Positions 61,891-64,000 of a DNA stretch of 64,000 nt are shown piece after piece. Below the pieces are notes generated by a model that saw only the letters and a list, made by a program, of their open reading frames with translations, was not told the DNA's origin and did no database searches. Origin of the DNA: Niallia sp. FSL W8-0635 (GTDB taxonomy: Bacteria; Bacillota; Bacilli; Bacillales; Cytobacillaceae); assembly GCF_038007965.1 (NCBI RefSeq), contig NZ_JBBOYD010000001.1, forward strand, positions 4,566,501 through 4,630,500. Direction: 5' to 3'. Made by a program: the position numbers and the translations under genes. How positions within the stretch are numbered: position 1 is the first letter of the stretch; each line of letters begins with the position of its first letter.

Positions 61891-63027
61891 ATGGAAAAGA
61901 AATTACTGATTATTTCTTCTGATATTACAGGGCATGGTCATAAAAGTATTACCGAATCTCTATGTGAGAAAGTCCAAACTCAGGAAGTGAAGATCTTTGT
62001 AGTCGACGGATTCGCACTTGGTAAACGATTGCTTTTAAAAATCGGCCAATCCTATGGTCCCATCACAAGAAATTCGGAAAATCTATGGAAAATGATTTGG
62101 AAACTATCTGCTATGAAACCTCACTTAGTCGACACTTTTATTGAATCACTGATAAGAGATAACTTTCTAAAATTACTGAAAGAAATACAGCCAGATATCA
62201 TCTTATCTGTTCATCCAAATTTTAATGGCTCCATCTTAAATATTTTGGAAAAACAAAATATCAATATCCCTTTCTTTACTCTAATTGCCGATCTTGTTAA
62301 CATTTTTCCACTTTGGGCAGACAAAAGGGCAAAATATATTATTAGCCCAACTTTTGAAGCGCAAAATAAATGTATTGAATTTGGAATTCCAGATGAGAAA
62401 ATAAAGGTTTCTGGTTTTCCAGTCCGTTCTCGATTTTTTCCTAAGAACTATAATCAACGAAAATTCTATAACAAGGGGCAATCTTTAACATGCTTGATTA
62501 TGAGCGGTGGTGAAGGTGTAGGAAATATGAAGAAAATAGCAGAAAATCTCCTAAATCATTTTGATTGCAAAGTCAAAATAGTATCAGGGAAAAATATGAA
62601 GCTAAAAACGAAGCTAGAAATGTCCCTTAAGGCCAAATATGGTGATCGAGTTGAAATTTATGGTTTTACTCAAAATATTCAAGATTTAATGCTTACATCT
62701 GATATTGCCTTTACTAGAGGGAGCCCCAATGTCATGTTCGAAGCAATAGCTACCAATACACCACTAATCATAACGGGCGCCTTGCCAGGACAGGAAGAGC
62801 ATAATCCAACTTTCGCCGAAAATTTCAATTTAGGAGTCGTATGCAAAAATCCAAAGGAAATCAAATATACCATAACGGATTTACTCGAAAATGAAGGAAA
62901 AAAACTAAATGATATGATAATTAGTCAACGGAATTTTATCAATACAAATGCAGCGGAGGATATTCTACAATTCATTCTAGAGGTTGGCGAGCCTTATCAC
63001 GAAGATGCAAAAGAAATACTATCTTAA
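61891..63027 (+). CDS. MGDG-synthase-type glycosyltransferase
   Basis: This 378-residue protein is of the GT28-like monogalactosyldiacylglycerol synthase family. The N-terminal LLIISSDITGHGHKSITESL is the acceptor-domain signature, with HPNFNGSILNILE following. The donor side has LIMSGGEGVGNMKKIAENLL and FTRGSPNVMFEAIATNTPLI and ITGALPGQEEHN. UgtP in B. subtilis (same family) makes glucosyl-diacylglycerol, the teichoic acid anchor; this may be a paralogue. Overlaps nothing and ends in a terminator. Confidence 0.88.
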   Translation: MEKKLLIISSDITGHGHKSITESLCEKVQTQEVKIFVVDGFALGKRLLLKIGQSYGPITRNSENLWKMIWKLSAMKPHLVDTFIESLIRDNFLKLLKEIQPDIILSVHPNFNGSILNILEKQNINIPFFTLIADLVNIFPLWADKRAKYIISPTFEAQNKCIEFGIPDEKIKVSGFPVRSRFFPKNYNQRKFYNKGQSLTCLIMSGGEGVGNMKKIAENLLNHFDCKVKIVSGKNMKLKTKLEMSLKAKYGDRVEIYGFTQNIQDLMLTSDIAFTRGSPNVMFEAIATNTPLIITGALPGQEEHNPTFAENFNLGVVCKNPKEIKYTITDLLENEGKKLNDMIISQRNFINTNAAEDILQFILEVGEPYHEDAKEILS

Positions 63028-63034
63028 ACAAGAA

Positions 63035-63085
63035 GCTAACTTAAAATGGCCTTGATAAACGACTTTTTAAGTTAGCCCTTTTTCC
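63035..63085 (+). terminator. Terminator after the glycosyltransferase gene
   Basis: A perfect 12-bp stem (63035-63046 with 63065-63076) is followed by CCTTTTTCC. Confidence 0.8.
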
Positions 63086-63121
63086 TATATAATGAAAACG
63101 CAGCATCTAACAAATTATTAG

Positions 63122-63943
63122 TCAAATAGTGTGCATTAATATATTCTTAATAACAAATTCTGGTCTTTCTTCGGTAATTAAATGGCCCGTTTTTTCATAC
63201 GTAATTAACTGAGCATCCGGTAAATCACTAACTAGTCGTTGACCAATCTCCACAGGAACTACTCTATCTTCTTCTCCCCATATCAATAATGTTGGAACAT
63301 GAATATCCTGAAGCTGTTGTGGTAGCAAATCCCCCTCACGATGACGTAGTAGTCGAATTAATGCCTTATAAAATCCTTTTTCATTTAACGGTTTTCCAAA
63401 TTCTTGAATCAATTCTTCATTGATCAATGTATGGTCAAAAAAGACATTTCTTAAGTGAAATTTGACATCCTTTCTTCGAATATAATAATGTACCAATTTA
63501 TCAAAGTAAGGTAGATAAGAAGTAAGAATAAGCAGCTTTTTTGACCGCTTTAAATAGCCTGAACTACATAACAAAACGAGTTTATTAACTTTCTCAGGAG
63601 CCATTAGTGCCATATGGAGAGCAATTTGACCTCCCATTGAGTGAGCAACAATATGAGTATTAGAGTAGCCAAAGTGATGGATACATTCTATCATTAGCTT
63701 CGCATAGTTTTGAAAGCTATATATAAAGGAAGTAGATTTCTCACTTTTTCCAAAGCCAGGAAGATCAACAGCGATAACGGAATATTGTTTCTCTAAAAAC
63801 GGGATAATACGCCGAAATGTATAGGTTGACGAGGCAAAACCGTGGATGAGAAGAATCGGTGGTTTATCATTTAATATATATTCACAGTACAAGTTAATAC
63901 CAGCTACTTTAAGGTAGGTTTGATTTAATCCATTACCAGTCAA
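63122..63943 (-). CDS. Alpha/beta hydrolase
   Basis: This 273-residue hydrolase has the oxyanion HGFASS turn near residue 34, nucleophile Ser102 in VAHSMGGQ, Asp in LIWGEEDRVVP and His in TGHLITEERPE, a complete triad. A cap domain lies between them. The family includes esterases, haloalkane dehalogenases and C-C bond hydrolases; no substrate can be named. It reads leftward toward the glycosyltransferase and its upstream region is at the window edge. Confidence 0.9.
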   Translation of the reverse strand: MTGNGLNQTYLKVAGINLYCEYILNDKPPILLIHGFASSTYTFRRIIPFLEKQYSVIAVDLPGFGKSEKSTSFIYSFQNYAKLMIECIHHFGYSNTHIVAHSMGGQIALHMALMAPEKVNKLVLLCSSGYLKRSKKLLILTSYLPYFDKLVHYYIRRKDVKFHLRNVFFDHTLINEELIQEFGKPLNEKGFYKALIRLLRHREGDLLPQQLQDIHVPTLLIWGEEDRVVPVEIGQRLVSDLPDAQLITYEKTGHLITEERPEFVIKNILMHTI

Positions 63944-64000
63944 TATCCTCTACTCCTCCACAAATTAATTATTTTGTTTTATTATTAATCAATTTGGTCT

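Overview
The window is about 64 kb of low-GC Gram-positive chromosome. It has AGGAGG-type ribosome binding sites, several TTG/GTG starts, lipoprotein boxes, an L-box riboswitch, cre and xylO-type operators, and a near-perfect Bacillus parS site. The best fit is the family Bacillaceae; genus is not resolvable by eye. Core genes (ahpCF, mqo, dbpA, amj) and the parS site point to chromosome, probably in the origin-proximal part. No rRNA, tRNA or CRISPR array was found.

Layout. 1-5.6 kb: the end of a sugar ABC transporter (permease start and binding protein) behind a LacI-type/cre promoter, a polysaccharide pyruvyl transferase, an M50-like membrane protein, a VOC protein and a phospholipase D-like protein. 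6.1-8.4 kb: ahpCF peroxide defence behind duplicated PerR-like boxes. 8.5-11.9 kb: an acetyltransferase, a DUF368 (PopT-type) undecaprenyl-phosphate transporter and an OppA-like peptide-binding lipoprotein. 12-21.8 kb: a plant-polysaccharide island. It holds a GH10 xylanase remnant, a lichenan/cellobiose-type PTS operon (EIIB, EIIC, EIIA, GH1 6-phospho-beta-glucosidase) with its LicR-like regulator, and a xynP-xynB-like xyloside transporter/GH43 xylosidase operon behind a XylR-type operator and cre. 21.9-26.1 kb: a tiny Cys-rich ORF, mqo and a MetNIQ-type importer. 26.2-40.2 kb: transporters, regulators, two LLM oxidoreductases, a two-component system beside a DrrAB-type ABC exporter, an ECF sigma/DUF4179 pair, and an MFS/isochorismatase pair facing a TetR. 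Seven copies of one palindromic REP-like repeat lie only in this part, and some of them encode the C-terminal tails of neighbouring proteins.

40.2-53 kb: amj (alternate lipid II flippase), a decayed SDR region, a YhgE/Pip membrane protein facing a LysR regulator, dbpA, a small unknown protein, a VWA lipoprotein, a lysine-riboswitch-controlled amino-acid ABC importer and a MetPS-type sodium symporter with its 35-residue small subunit. 53.1-55.7 kb: a plasmid-type actin partition module (tandem-RHH ParR-like protein, ParM/StbA-like actin) preceded by a helically phased GTNNAC array that looks like a centromere, then a GC-rich structured segment and a MerR remnant. 55.8-60.6 kb: a phosphonoacetate uptake and hydrolysis operon (phnD-phnC-phnE-phnA) facing a LysR regulator. 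60.9-64 kb: a YfhP-like membrane protein, an MGDG-synthase-type glycosyltransferase and an alpha/beta hydrolase.

The most unusual items are the ParMR-plus-array module in a chromosomal setting, the REP-like family that rewrites protein C-termini, the parS site inside a terminator stem, and several uncatalogued small ORFs.
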